Origin: Bacteroidales bacterium
GTDB taxonomy: Bacteria > Bacteroidota > Bacteroidia > Bacteroidales > F082
DNA length: 41,603 nucleotides
Direction: 5' to 3'
NCBI GenBank assembly: GCA_016285355.1
Contig: JAEEQP010000032.1
Coordinates: 1-41,603 of the forward strand
Part shown: positions 1 through 6,826 of the stretch, in pieces
Layout: every line of letters starts with the position of its first letter
Position numbering within the stretch: position 1 is the stretch's first letter
Position numbers and translations under genes: made by a program
The notes under the pieces: generated by a model
The model's input: the letters and a program-made list of their open reading frames with translations, nothing else
Databases searched by the model: none
What the model was told of the DNA's origin: nothing

Positions 1-28
1 GAGCTACTTCCGCTTGTCCGCTTGACTG

Positions 29-110
29 TGGGGGAGGGTGGACTCGAACCACCGAACGGATTCCCGGACAGATTTACAGTCTGTTGCAATTGCCACTATG
101 CGACTCCCCC
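29..110 (-). tRNA. tRNA-Tyr (anticodon GTA)
   Basis: Read on the minus strand this folds as a class II tRNA. The acceptor arm pairs GGGGGAG with CTCCCCC, the anticodon loop carries GTA, there is a long variable region, and the T loop reads TTCGAGT. The discriminator base A is at 29. CCA is not fully encoded. It lies 17 bases downstream of tRNA-Thr in the same orientation, so the two are probably one transcript. In Bacteroides this tRNA group precedes tuf, which would lie beyond the left edge. Confidence 0.96.
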
Positions 111-127
111 GATATTTCAAATAACTG

Positions 128-200
128 AGCCGGTAGACGGACTCGAACCGCCGACAGGCTGATTACAAATCAGCTACTCTACCAACTGAGTTATACCGGC
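128..200 (-). tRNA. tRNA-Thr (anticodon TGT)
   Basis: A 73-nt cloverleaf on the minus strand with acceptor GCCGGTA/TACCGGC, D loop with AGTTGGTAGAG, anticodon TGT inside the CTGATT/AATCAG stem region, T loop TTCGAGT and discriminator T. It is the first tRNA of a group read toward the left edge, behind a promoter at 260-288. Confidence 0.96.
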
Positions 201-259
201 ATGATGTGAAAGAACGATTTGCTTCTTTTTAGCCACCTCCTCATCGCTGAAAAGGTGTG

Positions 260-288
260 CAAAAATAGACCTTTTTCCTGAATTGACA
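260..288 (-). promoter_or_regulatory. Bacteroidota-type promoter for the tRNA-Thr/Tyr transcript
   Basis: On the minus strand TTG (286-288) is followed by an 18-base spacer and TATTTTTG (260-267), matching the -33/-7 form TTG...TAnnTTTG known for Bacteroides. Transcription would begin near 253, about 50 bases before the tRNA-Thr 5' end. Confidence 0.7.
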
Positions 289-377
289 ATGCGTTTTCTG
301 CTTTTTTTCGAAAAAAATTCGTTTTTATTTTATATTTAATTGACAATCAGTTTATTATATAACAATGATTTTGGGCC

Positions 378-413
378 AAAAAGAAGCCAGTCCTTGATTT
401 TCGGGCTGGCTTC
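378..413 (-). terminator. Rho-independent terminator after hpf
   Basis: On the minus strand an imperfect 11-bp stem (GAAGCCAGCCC with GGACTGGCTTC) is followed by TTTTT. It sits 40 bases past the hpf stop codon and separates the rpsU-recombinase-hpf transcript from the tRNA promoter. Confidence 0.85.
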
Positions 414-452
414 ATGGGTCAAATGTTAGTTTTTGGGATTTTCCGGCAGGGA

Positions 453-749
453 TTATTTGCTAGTTTTACCCTTGTATTTCTCCAATTGTTTCTTCAATGC
501 ATCGATGCAGGCGTCAGCAGACTCCTCAAAAGTCTTGCTTTGCTTGCTGGCGTAAAGGTCGTCGCCAGGCAAAACCAAACGAATGTCCGCAATCTTGTTT
601 TCGGGTGTATCGGTGTTGTCGAGTTTCAACGTAACCTCGGCACTAATCACATCGCTGTACTTGGCGCAAAGCTTTTCCACTTTCTCTGTGATGAAGTCTT
701 CAAGTTTTTGGTCAGCCTTGAAGTGAACTGAATTGATCAAAACTTTCAT
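453..749 (-). CDS. hpf: Ribosome hibernation-promoting factor, HPF/YfiA family (short form)
   Basis: The 98-aa product has the RaiA/YfiA fold pattern: an N-terminal strand MKVLINSVHF, then a helix with LEDFITEKVEKL, then strands AEVTLKLDNT and KIADIRLVLPGDDLYA, and a C-terminal helix. This is the length of short HPF, which lacks the dimerising tail of long forms. The family binds the 30S decoding region and idles ribosomes in stationary phase. I chose the ATG at 749 rather than the upstream in-frame start at 773, because the family begins there and an AAGGAG motif lies just upstream. The start is 20 bases after the recombinase stop, so the genes are probably co-transcribed, and a strong terminator follows. 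Confidence 0.93.
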   Translation of the reverse strand: MKVLINSVHFKADQKLEDFITEKVEKLCAKYSDVISAEVTLKLDNTDTPENKIADIRLVLPGDDLYASKQSKTFEESADACIDALKKQLEKYKGKTSK

Positions 750-769
750 AATAAACTCCTTTCTTTTAA

Positions 770-1645
770 TCACCCTTTCGGGTGGGCTTGTTTATGAATT
801 TTCTTAAGTTGCTCTATCGTGTTGTGGGCATAAATCTGGGTCGTGGCCAAGTTTTCATGCCCAAGAAGTTTCTGGATGGCCACGAGACTGGCACCTTCGT
901 CAAGAAGATGGGTGGCGAAAGTATGACGAAGCACGTGCGGACTCTTCTGCTTCAGCGTGGTCACGCCTGCCAGCATGTGATGCACCTTATTATATACAAA
1001 GGACGGCGTCATCGTCTCCCCCTTGTCGTTCAGGAGCAGACGGTCAGCCTTCACTGCAAAAGTCGCATCACGGAATGATTGGTATTCGCTTATCATCTGA
1101 ATCATCTCCCTTGATAACGGAACGATGCGGTCTTTATTGCGTTTGCCGTGAATTTTCAACTGCATACCCATCTTGTCAACATCGCCATCCTGCAATCCGC
1201 GCAACTCGGCCTGACGCATCCCGGTTTGATACAGCAATTCAAAGAGCAGACGGTCGCGGCAGGTGGGGAAATCGGCCTCATCGCCAAACGACACCTTATT
1301 AATATCAGTCTCCGTGACGAACTTGACTAACGTTTTGGGCAACTTCAAGGCCTTTATACCTGTCATCGGTGACTTCTCCAACAGGTTTTCGCGGAGGCAG
1401 TATTTATAAAAGGTGCGCAACGTGGAGATCTTCCTATTAATGCTACGGTTGGCTAACCCCTCCCCTTTCAACTTGACGATGTACGACTTCACCATCGTAG
1501 TTTCCACCTTGGTAAGGTCATCGATTTCGTATGTATCTCGTAAGTAATCAGCAAATTGGCTCATATCGCGGCTGTAGGCTTCAACCGTTAAAGTCGAGAA
1601 ACGTTTCTCTGCTTCGATGAACGATATGAACTGATCGATGAGCAT
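770..1645 (-). CDS. Tyrosine recombinase, XerC/XerD family
   Basis: The 291-aa product has an N-terminal SAM-like core-binding domain (about residues 1-85, starting MLIDQFISFIEAEKR) and a C-terminal catalytic domain. Visible active-site motifs are Arg in TGMRQAEL, Lys in HGKRNKDR, HVLRHTFATH with the HxxR pair, LLGHENL and the nucleophile Tyr in TTQIYAHNT. The length matches XerC/XerD. In Bacteroides a gene at this place, between rpsU and hpf, is a housekeeping Xer-like recombinase, not a mobile integrase. Its role in resolving chromosome dimers is inferred from the family. No dif site was recognised here. Confidence 0.92.
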   Translation of the reverse strand: MLIDQFISFIEAEKRFSTLTVEAYSRDMSQFADYLRDTYEIDDLTKVETTMVKSYIVKLKGEGLANRSINRKISTLRTFYKYCLRENLLEKSPMTGIKALKLPKTLVKFVTETDINKVSFGDEADFPTCRDRLLFELLYQTGMRQAELRGLQDGDVDKMGMQLKIHGKRNKDRIVPLSREMIQMISEYQSFRDATFAVKADRLLLNDKGETMTPSFVYNKVHHMLAGVTTLKQKSPHVLRHTFATHLLDEGASLVAIQKLLGHENLATTQIYAHNTIEQLKKIHKQAHPKG

Positions 1646-1650
1646 AACAA

Positions 1651-1699
1651 AAACTTCGCTGTAAAATTAGTAATAAATTACCAATTCACAGCGAAGTTT
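1651..1699 (-). terminator. Hairpin with T-run between rpsU and the recombinase gene
   Basis: AAACTTCGCTGT (1651-1662) and ACAGCGAAGTTT (1688-1699) form a perfect 12-bp stem with a 25-nt AT-rich loop. On the minus strand it is followed by TTTTTG. It lies between the rpsU stop and the recombinase ATG at 1645, only 5 bases before that ATG. It may be a leaky terminator that gives high rpsU and lower downstream expression. Confidence 0.75.
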
Positions 1700-1731
1700 G
1701 CCTAAAAAAATTATTTTCCTAAGCGGGCGAA

Positions 1732-1929
1732 TTACATATTCTCTTCAGCCTGACGGAGTTTCTGCACGTAGATAGCCTTCATCAGCTGTGCACGCTTGAT
1801 GACTGAGGGCTTGGTGAACTGTTGACGGGCACGCAATTCTCTCACGACACCGGTCTTTTCATACTTTCTCTTGTAGCGCTTCAAAGCTCTGTCGATGCTT
1901 TCGCCTTCTTTTACAGGAATAATAATCAT
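1732..1929 (-). CDS. rpsU: 30S ribosomal protein S21 (bS21)
   Basis: The 65-aa product begins MIIIPVKEGESIDRALKRYKRK and continues with the family's basic helices (RELRARQQFTKPSVIKR). The length suits bS21. The protein lies near the anti-Shine-Dalgarno end of 16S rRNA; in Bacteroidota S21 takes part in sequestering that tail. A GAAGGAA stretch precedes the ATG by about ten bases, which is unusual for a phylum where SD motifs are generally depleted. It is first in the rpsU-recombinase-hpf transcript. Confidence 0.95.
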   Translation of the reverse strand: MIIIPVKEGESIDRALKRYKRKYEKTGVVRELRARQQFTKPSVIKRAQLMKAIYVQKLRQAEENM

Positions 1930-1984
1930 TTTAAAACACTTCCTTCTTTTAAATTGTTAATACTATGGTTTTATTTTGAGGCTG

Positions 1985-2012
1985 CAAAAGTACAATTTTT
2001 TCCGTTTCCAAA
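1985..2012 (-). promoter_or_regulatory. Promoter of rpsU
   Basis: On the minus strand TTTG (2009-2012) is followed, 16 bases on, by TACTTTTG (1985-1992). The closing stretch TTGTACTTTTGCAGC is almost identical to that upstream of infA, suggesting a shared strong promoter for translation genes. Confidence 0.65.
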
Positions 2013-2032
2013 ATAAGAAAATGAAAAAAAAC

Positions 2033-2061
2033 TTGCTTTTTCCAGGATTTTTGTACCTTTG
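2033..2061 (+). promoter_or_regulatory. Promoter of the barrel-protein gene
   Basis: TTG at 2033-2035, an 18-base spacer and TACCTTTG at 2054-2061. Its upstream end lies only 20 bp from the divergent rpsU promoter. It leaves a leader of about 50 nt before the ATG at 2116 and overlaps the upstream in-frame start at 2059, which argues against that start. Confidence 0.65.
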
Positions 2062-2115
2062 CCACAAATTATATCCAACAATAATGACCATTTCTTTATT
2101 CAAAACCCATCTATA

Positions 2116-2604
2116 ATGAAAAAAGTATTGCTTATCTTGTTCGTAGTCATTGGTTTTGGCTTCGCTGCGAGTGCACAAAACAACGCTATTGGTGTTCGCC
2201 TTAGCGGTGGTAACCAATGGTACTGTGGGGAAATCTCCTACCAGCGAAGTTTAGGTGCCCCCCACCGTATTGAGGCTGATCTTGGTTACAGGATTCATGA
2301 TTATTATGACATGGGGTATTTGTTTTTGGTAGGTATTTATCAACTGCATTTTGACATTCCAGCCGTTAAAAATCTTGGGTGGTATTTTGGTTTTGGTGCC
2401 AAATTTGAATTTCTCAACTATGCAGAGCATTCATTTGGGTTTTCTGATGCAGTTGGAGGTGTGGTGGGTCAAGTTGGTGTAGACTATCATTTCGACGCCA
2501 TCCCTCTCCAACTTTCATTGGACTTTCGGCCATGCCTCTACCTTATCCCTTACAATGCATTCCGATGGGGTGACTTTGCCTTGAGCATCCGCTATTTGTT
2601 CTGA
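2116..2604 (+). CDS. Exported outer-membrane beta-barrel-like protein of unknown function
   Basis: The 162-aa product starts with a clear Sec signal peptide (MKKVLLILFVVIGFGFAASAQ, cut after SAQ). The remainder alternates polar and aromatic residues in short strands (RIEADLGYRI, WYFGFGAKFEFL, PLQLSLDFRP) and ends FALSIRYLF, a C-terminal aromatic residue typical of outer-membrane barrels. An eight-stranded barrel similar to small OmpW/OprF-type porins is likely. No specific family is claimed. The start at 2116 is chosen because it begins the signal peptide and follows the promoter. The gene is monocistronic with a terminator about 30 bases downstream. Confidence 0.8.
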   Translation: MKKVLLILFVVIGFGFAASAQNNAIGVRLSGGNQWYCGEISYQRSLGAPHRIEADLGYRIHDYYDMGYLFLVGIYQLHFDIPAVKNLGWYFGFGAKFEFLNYAEHSFGFSDAVGGVVGQVGVDYHFDAIPLQLSLDFRPCLYLIPYNAFRWGDFALSIRYLF

Positions 2605-2632
2605 TTTTTGGCGTATTTTACCGAAATAATCC

Positions 2633-2658
2633 AAAAACCGCACCGTTGCGGTTTTTTT
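2633..2658 (+). terminator. Rho-independent terminator after the barrel-protein gene
   Basis: AAACCGCA (2635-2642), a CCGT loop and TGCGGTTT (2647-2654), then TTTT. It has A-tracts on the left and T-tracts on the right, so it could act on both strands. Confidence 0.85.
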
Positions 2659-2672
2659 GTTGCCATTTTTCC

Positions 2673-2680
2673 TATCTTTG
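2673..2680 (+). promoter_or_regulatory. -7 box of the tatAC operon
   Basis: TATCTTTG at 2673-2680 fits TAnnTTTG and lies 29 bases before the tatA ATG. The -33 element is unclear because the preceding bases form the upstream terminator. Confidence 0.55.
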
Positions 2681-2709
2681 CAAAATCATTAACGAAAACT
2701 TTCAATATC

Positions 2710-2910
2710 ATGCATTTACTTACAATTGGAACGACCGAAATCATCATCATCCTGATTCTTGTCCTGCTGCTTTTTGGCGGTCGCAAGATTCCAGAGCTGA
2801 TGAAGGGCCTTGGCAAAGGCGTGAAGAACTTCAAGGACGGCATGAATGGTGTCGACGACGTGGACGAACTAAACGAGAAAAAGAACTCTGAAAAGGCAAA
2901 CAAGGAATGA
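2710..2910 (+). CDS. tatA: Sec-independent protein translocase subunit TatA/E
   Basis: The 66-aa product has a short N-terminal membrane helix ([16 protein letters not shown]), the family hinge FGGRKIPEL, an amphipathic helix ([14 protein letters not shown]) and a charged tail. TatA oligomers form the protein-conducting part of the twin-arginine translocase. The ATG at 2710 is chosen because an upstream extension to 2608 would run through the terminator and promoter. It overlaps tatC by 4 bases (ATGA), indicating translational coupling. No tatB is seen, so this is a minimal TatAC system. Confidence 0.93.
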   Translation: MHLLTIGTTEIIIILILVLLLFGGRKIPELMKGLGKGVKNFKDGMNGVDDVDELNEKKNSEKANKE

Positions 2911-3725
2911 GCGAGCGGGAGGTCAGCAGTTTCTGGGACCATTTGGATGTGCTTCGGAAAGTGCTGTTCCGCTGCTTGATTGCCTGGGCCATCGGGGCGG
3001 TGGCGGCATTTTGTTTCAAGGACATTTTGTTTTGCCTGCTGTTTGCCCCTTCAACGGACAGCTTTGTCTCATACCGAGGTTTGGCTTGGCTGTGTGCCCA
3101 AACAGGTTGGCAGTCGCTCTGTCCAGGCAGTTTTCAGGCTTCGTTCATCAACACGGAATTGGCGGCGCAGTTCATGACACACATCAAAGTGGCGCTTTGG
3201 GCGGGACTCGTGGTGGTTTCGCCTTACCTCATCGTGCAACTTTATGGTTTCGTCGCGCCTGCGCTTTACGACAAGGAGAAACGCCATGCCGCACCTATTA
3301 TAATATGGGGCACGATATTGTTCGCCCTCGGTGTGCTGATGAACTATTTCATCATCTTCCCTTTTGCCTTCCGTTTTCTCAACAACTATCAGGTGTATAC
3401 CGAGGTACACAACCAAATCTCGTTGTCGTCCTACATCTCCAACCTGCTTATGCTCAGCCTGCTGATTGGCATCCTCTTCGAGATTCCCATCGTCAACTAC
3501 CTCTTGGCCAAGGCTGGACTGTTGCAGGCCGACACGCTCAAGAAATACCGCCGACACGCCATCGTGGGCATTGCCATCGTGGCGGCAGTCATCACTCCAA
3601 CAGGCGATGCCGTGACCTTGATGTTGGTCACCGTTCCCATTTATCTGCTGTACGAGGTGAGCATCCACATCGTCAGCCGAACTACAAAGAAACAAACCGG
3701 CCCTTCGACGAGCTCAGGGACCTAG
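2907..3725 (+). CDS. tatC: Twin-arginine translocase subunit TatC
   Basis: The 272-aa product begins with the TatC signature region ([15 protein letters not shown]) and has six predicted membrane helices, with the conserved periplasmic loop and [16 protein letters not shown] and ITPTGDAVT segments near the C-terminus. TatC recognises twin-arginine signals. The last residues (about GPSTSSGT) are encoded by a palindromic REP-like repeat and the stop codon lies at its centre, so the tail looks acquired. Two genes with Tat-like motifs follow, suggesting the exporter serves nearby cargo. Confidence 0.95.
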   Translation: MSEREVSSFWDHLDVLRKVLFRCLIAWAIGAVAAFCFKDILFCLLFAPSTDSFVSYRGLAWLCAQTGWQSLCPGSFQASFINTELAAQFMTHIKVALWAGLVVVSPYLIVQLYGFVAPALYDKEKRHAAPIIIWGTILFALGVLMNYFIIFPFAFRFLNNYQVYTEVHNQISLSSYISNLLMLSLLIGILFEIPIVNYLLAKAGLLQADTLKKYRRHAIVGIAIVAAVITPTGDAVTLMLVTVPIYLLYEVSIHIVSRTTKKQTGPSTSSGT

Positions 3726-3743
3726 GTCGTTGAGCCTGTCGAA
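3704..3743. repeat. REP-like palindrome overlapping the tatC stop codon
   Basis: A 19-base left arm (starting TTCGACGAGCTCAGG, 3704-3722), a TA centre and a 19-base right arm (ending GAGCCTGTCGAA, 3725-3743) form an imperfect inverted repeat with three mismatches. Elements of the form TTCGAC..GCTCAGG are known as dispersed bacterial repeats. The unit supplies the tatC TAG stop. Confidence 0.75.
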
Positions 3744-3799
3744 ACGCCGACCCTATAAAAGAATCAATTCATTCAATTAATAACCAACTTTAAACTATT

Positions 3800-5263
3800 A
3801 TGTTACGAAAAATCAGAATCTGCTTACAAGTGGTCATGATGACCCTAATTACCTTGTTGCTGCTTGGCATCGGGTTCCGCGTACATCTCTGGGTTGGATG
3901 GGTGGCCAAAATCCAGCTCCTGCCTGCCTTACTATCCGCTGGTGGCATGGCGGCCCTCCTCATTCTACTGGCAATCATCTTCGGAAGAATCTATTGCAGC
4001 GTGATTTGTCCCTTGGGCATCATGCAGGACTTCTTCTCTTGGCTTGGCGGCAAAGCCAAGAAAAACCGTTTCAGCTATGCCAAGGAAAAAGTTTGGCTGC
4101 GTTACGGTTTCTTGGCCGTCTTCATTATTGCGTTTATCATAGGCTTTGCGCCCCTCACCACCTTGTTTGAGCCTTACAGTGCCTACGGTCGCATCGTCAA
4201 CAGCCTATTCAAGCCGCTCTACGACCTGCTGAACAACTGGTTAGCGGGCATCGATGCCGCCAACGACCGTTACAACTTCACCGAAGTCCAAATCTGGACC
4301 CGCAGCGTGACGACCTTCGTGGTGGCTATCCTTACCTTATTAATATTGGCGTTCCTCGCCTGGCGCAAAGGCCGCCTCTATTGCAACACCATCTGCCCTG
4401 TCGGTACCACCCTCAGCCTATGCTCCCGCAACTCGCTGTTCCGCATCCGTTTTGACAAGGACAAATGCAAAAGCTGTGGTATGTGCGAAAAGAACTGCAA
4501 GGCACAGGCCATTGACTTCAAAGAGGGCAAAGTGGACTATTCACTTTGTGTAGTTTGCGGCGACTGCTTAGACAAATGCAAATTCGATGCTTTGCATTAT
4601 ACGGCAAAGAAAACCGCTACTGCACCCAAAACCGTTGACACAGAACGTCGTGCCTTCCTCGTCGGTGCAGCAGTGGCTGGCACAACAGCAGCCATGGCAC
4701 AAACCCAAATGAAAGTGGACGGTGGTTTGGCAGTGATTGAGGACAAGAAAGCCCCGAAACGCCAAACGCCCATCACGCCCCCAGGTTCAGTTTCAGCGCG
4801 CCACATGCAAAAGCATTGCACGGCTTGTCAGCTCTGCGTGTCGAGTTGCCCGAACAACGTGTTGCGGCCTTCAACTGAATTCCAGCACTTCATGCAGCCT
4901 GTCATGTCGTTTGAGCGCGGCTACTGCCGTCCCGAATGCACGCGTTGCAGCGAGGTCTGCCCTACTGGTGCCATTAAGCCCATCACGAGAGAAGAGAAGA
5001 CCATGCAACATGTCGGTCATGCAGTTTGGATTAAGGAGAACTGCGTTGTGCTGACCGACGGAGTATCATGCGGCAACTGCGCCCGCCACTGCCCCACAGG
5101 AGCCATCCTGATGGTGAATTACGAAGGTCCGAACGGCACGGTGAAAGTGCCCGCCGTGGATGAAAACAAATGTATCGGCTGCGGTGCCTGCGAGAACCTC
5201 TGCCCTGCCCGACCGTTTAGCGCGATTTATGTGGAAGGCAATGACATGCATATCACTAATTAA
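3800..5263 (+). CDS. NapH-NapG-like membrane polyferredoxin fusion with internal Tat motif
   Basis: The 487-aa product has two parts. Residues 1-265 resemble NapH: membrane helices near 8-30, 42-62, 102-120 and 172-188, Cys motifs CSVICP (66-71) and CNTICP (195-200), and two [4Fe-4S] sites (C223-x2-C-x2-C-x3-C and C250-x2-C-x2-C-x3-C). At 281-300 a twin-arginine segment TERRAFLVGAAVAG opens the second part, which resembles NapG and holds about four more clusters (CTACQLCVSSCP, CRPECTRCSEVCP, CGNCARHCP, CIGCGACENLCP). Such proteins pass electrons from quinol or cytoplasmic donors to exported reductases. No NapA-type reductase is present, so nitrate reduction is not implied. The adjacent Tat exporter and exported reductase suggest an electron path to 5391-6791. 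Confidence 0.82.
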   Translation: MLRKIRICLQVVMMTLITLLLLGIGFRVHLWVGWVAKIQLLPALLSAGGMAALLILLAIIFGRIYCSVICPLGIMQDFFSWLGGKAKKNRFSYAKEKVWLRYGFLAVFIIAFIIGFAPLTTLFEPYSAYGRIVNSLFKPLYDLLNNWLAGIDAANDRYNFTEVQIWTRSVTTFVVAILTLLILAFLAWRKGRLYCNTICPVGTTLSLCSRNSLFRIRFDKDKCKSCGMCEKNCKAQAIDFKEGKVDYSLCVVCGDCLDKCKFDALHYTAKKTATAPKTVDTERRAFLVGAAVAGTTAAMAQTQMKVDGGLAVIEDKKAPKRQTPITPPGSVSARHMQKHCTACQLCVSSCPNNVLRPSTEFQHFMQPVMSFERGYCRPECTRCSEVCPTGAIKPITREEKTMQHVGHAVWIKENCVVLTDGVSCGNCARHCPTGAILMVNYEGPNGTVKVPAVDENKCIGCGACENLCPARPFSAIYVEGNDMHITN

Positions 5264-5280
5264 AATACAGACACGCTTTG

Positions 5281-5360
5281 CGTCACTGCGAGGCACGAAG
5301 CAGTCCAGATAGAAAACTGAATCCTTAGATTGCTTCGTCGTTCCTCCTCGCAATGACGAC
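5281..5360. repeat. Long imperfect inverted repeat of the TGCGAGG..GAAGCAATC type
   Basis: The left arm 5281-5310 (CACTGCGAGGCACGAAGCAG core) and right arm 5327-5360 (complement of GTCATTGCGAGGAGGAACGA and on) pair around a short AT-rich centre. It fills most of the space between two plus-strand genes. Repeats of this form are common between genes in many bacterial genomes. It could fold in the mRNA and modulate or protect the transcript. Confidence 0.7.
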
Positions 5361-5390
5361 AAGACAACAACATACAAATCATCAACAACC

Positions 5391-6791
5391 ATGGACAGAA
5401 GAGATTTCCTAAAACATATAGGCGGCGCGGCTGTGGCAACCTCAGTGGTGCTCTCCGCCTGCAAATCCGATGACAACGAAACGCCCATTGCCAAAAACGT
5501 CATAGACGGTCAGGGCGAGATGACCTACCGCATCAATCCCAACTCAGGTGACAAGGTCTCCATTTTGGGCTACGGCATGATGCGTCTTCCTGTTGAAGAA
5601 GGCGGCACTTTGCGCGACCATCCCAACTCCCCTCTCGACCAAGAGCTCATCAACCAAGAGATTGACTATGCCCTTGAACACGGCGTGAACTATATCGACA
5701 CCTCACCGGTGTACTGCAAAGGCATGTCGGAGCACGTCACAGGTATCGCCTTGGCACGGCATCCCCGCAACTCATACTACATCGCCACGAAGCTCTCCAA
5801 TTTCAGCCCATCAACTTGGAGCACAGAGGCTTCGAAGGCCATGTTCGAGAACTCGCTCAAGGAGTTGCAAACCGACACTATAGACTACTTGCTGCTACAT
5901 AGCATCGGCGGTGAGTCAAAAGAGATGAGCAGTATGGAACTGTTCAACGCCCGCTTCATGGACAACGGCATCCTCGACTGGCTCGTAGAGCAGAAAGAGG
6001 CGGGACGCATCCGCAATCTCGGTTTTTCCTTCCACGGCGACCCGAAACTGTTCGACACCATGCTGCAATGGCACGACGAAGGCCGCTACCATTGGGATTT
6101 CGTCCAAATCCAGATGAACTATGTGGATTGGAACTATGCCCATCGCATTGAGCCTGAGAACGTCAATGCCTCCTATCTTTACAACGAGTTGCACAAGCGC
6201 GGTATCCCTGGAGTCATTATGGAACCTTTGTTAGGCGGACAATTGGCAACCCTTCCAGATTACATCGTGAAGCAGATGAAGGAACGTGAGCCTGAGACCC
6301 CTGTTGCCCGCTGGGCGTTCCGTTACGCCGGCACACCTGAAGGCATCCTCACCGTGCTGAGCGGCATGACCTACATGGAACACTTGGAACAAAATGTGGC
6401 GACCTACTCACCTTTGCGCCCCATCACGTCCGAAGAAGACGAGTTCCTGATGAAAGTGGCAGAAGAATTTGTGGAACTGAAAATCGTGCCTTGTACCACT
6501 TGCAACTACTGTATGCCCTGCCCTTACGGCCTCAACATTCCTGTCATCTTCGATTTCTACAACAAGTGCGTCACCGAAGGCAAGATGCCCGCAGGCAATA
6601 CCGAAGCGCGTGAGTATCAAGAGGCCCGGAAACGATTCCTCATCGGCTACGACAGGAAAATCCCGTCATTGCGTCAGGCTAACCACTGCATCGGCTGCAA
6701 CCAATGTGTAGAACACTGCCCGCAGAAAATCAACATTCCAGAGGAGTTGCACCGCATCGATGACTATGTGGAACAGTTGAAGCAGTTGTAA
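5391..6791 (+). CDS. Tat-exported aldo/keto reductase lipoprotein with C-terminal [4Fe-4S] domain
   Basis: The 466-aa product begins MDRRDFLKHIGGAAVATS, a twin-arginine signal (RRDFLK), followed by a lipobox LSAC, so it is probably exported folded and lipid-anchored. Residues about 30-330 form an aldo/keto reductase barrel: GYGMMRLP, NYIDTSPVYCKG (Asp, Tyr), YYIATKLSN (Lys) and YLLLHSIG (His) give the D-Y-K-H tetrad. The C-terminus adds two Cys groups, CTTCNYCMPCPYG and CIGCNQCVEHCP, of 4Fe-4S type. Fe-S aldo/keto reductases are known in anaerobes. Its natural substrate is unknown. It follows the NapGH-like gene and tatAC, a context that suggests a dedicated exported redox pair. Confidence 0.88.
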   Translation: MDRRDFLKHIGGAAVATSVVLSACKSDDNETPIAKNVIDGQGEMTYRINPNSGDKVSILGYGMMRLPVEEGGTLRDHPNSPLDQELINQEIDYALEHGVNYIDTSPVYCKGMSEHVTGIALARHPRNSYYIATKLSNFSPSTWSTEASKAMFENSLKELQTDTIDYLLLHSIGGESKEMSSMELFNARFMDNGILDWLVEQKEAGRIRNLGFSFHGDPKLFDTMLQWHDEGRYHWDFVQIQMNYVDWNYAHRIEPENVNASYLYNELHKRGIPGVIMEPLLGGQLATLPDYIVKQMKEREPETPVARWAFRYAGTPEGILTVLSGMTYMEHLEQNVATYSPLRPITSEEDEFLMKVAEEFVELKIVPCTTCNYCMPCPYGLNIPVIFDFYNKCVTEGKMPAGNTEAREYQEARKRFLIGYDRKIPSLRQANHCIGCNQCVEHCPQKINIPEELHRIDDYVEQLKQL

Positions 6792-6796
6792 CATGG

Positions 6797-6824
6797 GTAG
6801 AGACGTAGCGTGCTACGTCTCTAC
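6797..6824. repeat. Perfect 13-bp hairpin of the GTAGAGACG type between convergent genes
   Basis: GTAGAGACGTAGC (6797-6809), a GT loop and its exact complement (6812-6824). There is no T-run on either strand, so it is not a classical terminator. Palindromes with GTAGAGACG arms occur as dispersed repeats in several phyla. It lies between the reductase stop and the stop of the P-type ATPase. Confidence 0.75.
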
Positions 6825-6826
6825 TG

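Noticed and set aside
770..1645. The recombinase as a mobile-element integrase.
   Set aside because: It lies in a conserved housekeeping block between rpsU and hpf, with no attachment repeats or cargo, although adjacent tRNAs could suggest it.
2059..2115. An earlier start for the barrel protein.
   Set aside because: It overlaps the -7 box and would place 19 residues before a textbook signal peptide.
3011..3733. A 240-codon plus-strand frame across tatC.
   Set aside because: It is a shadow frame of tatC with biased composition and no recognisable domain.
3800..5263. Nitrate reductase function for the NapGH-like protein.
   Set aside because: No napA, napB or molybdopterin-dependent catalytic gene is in the window.
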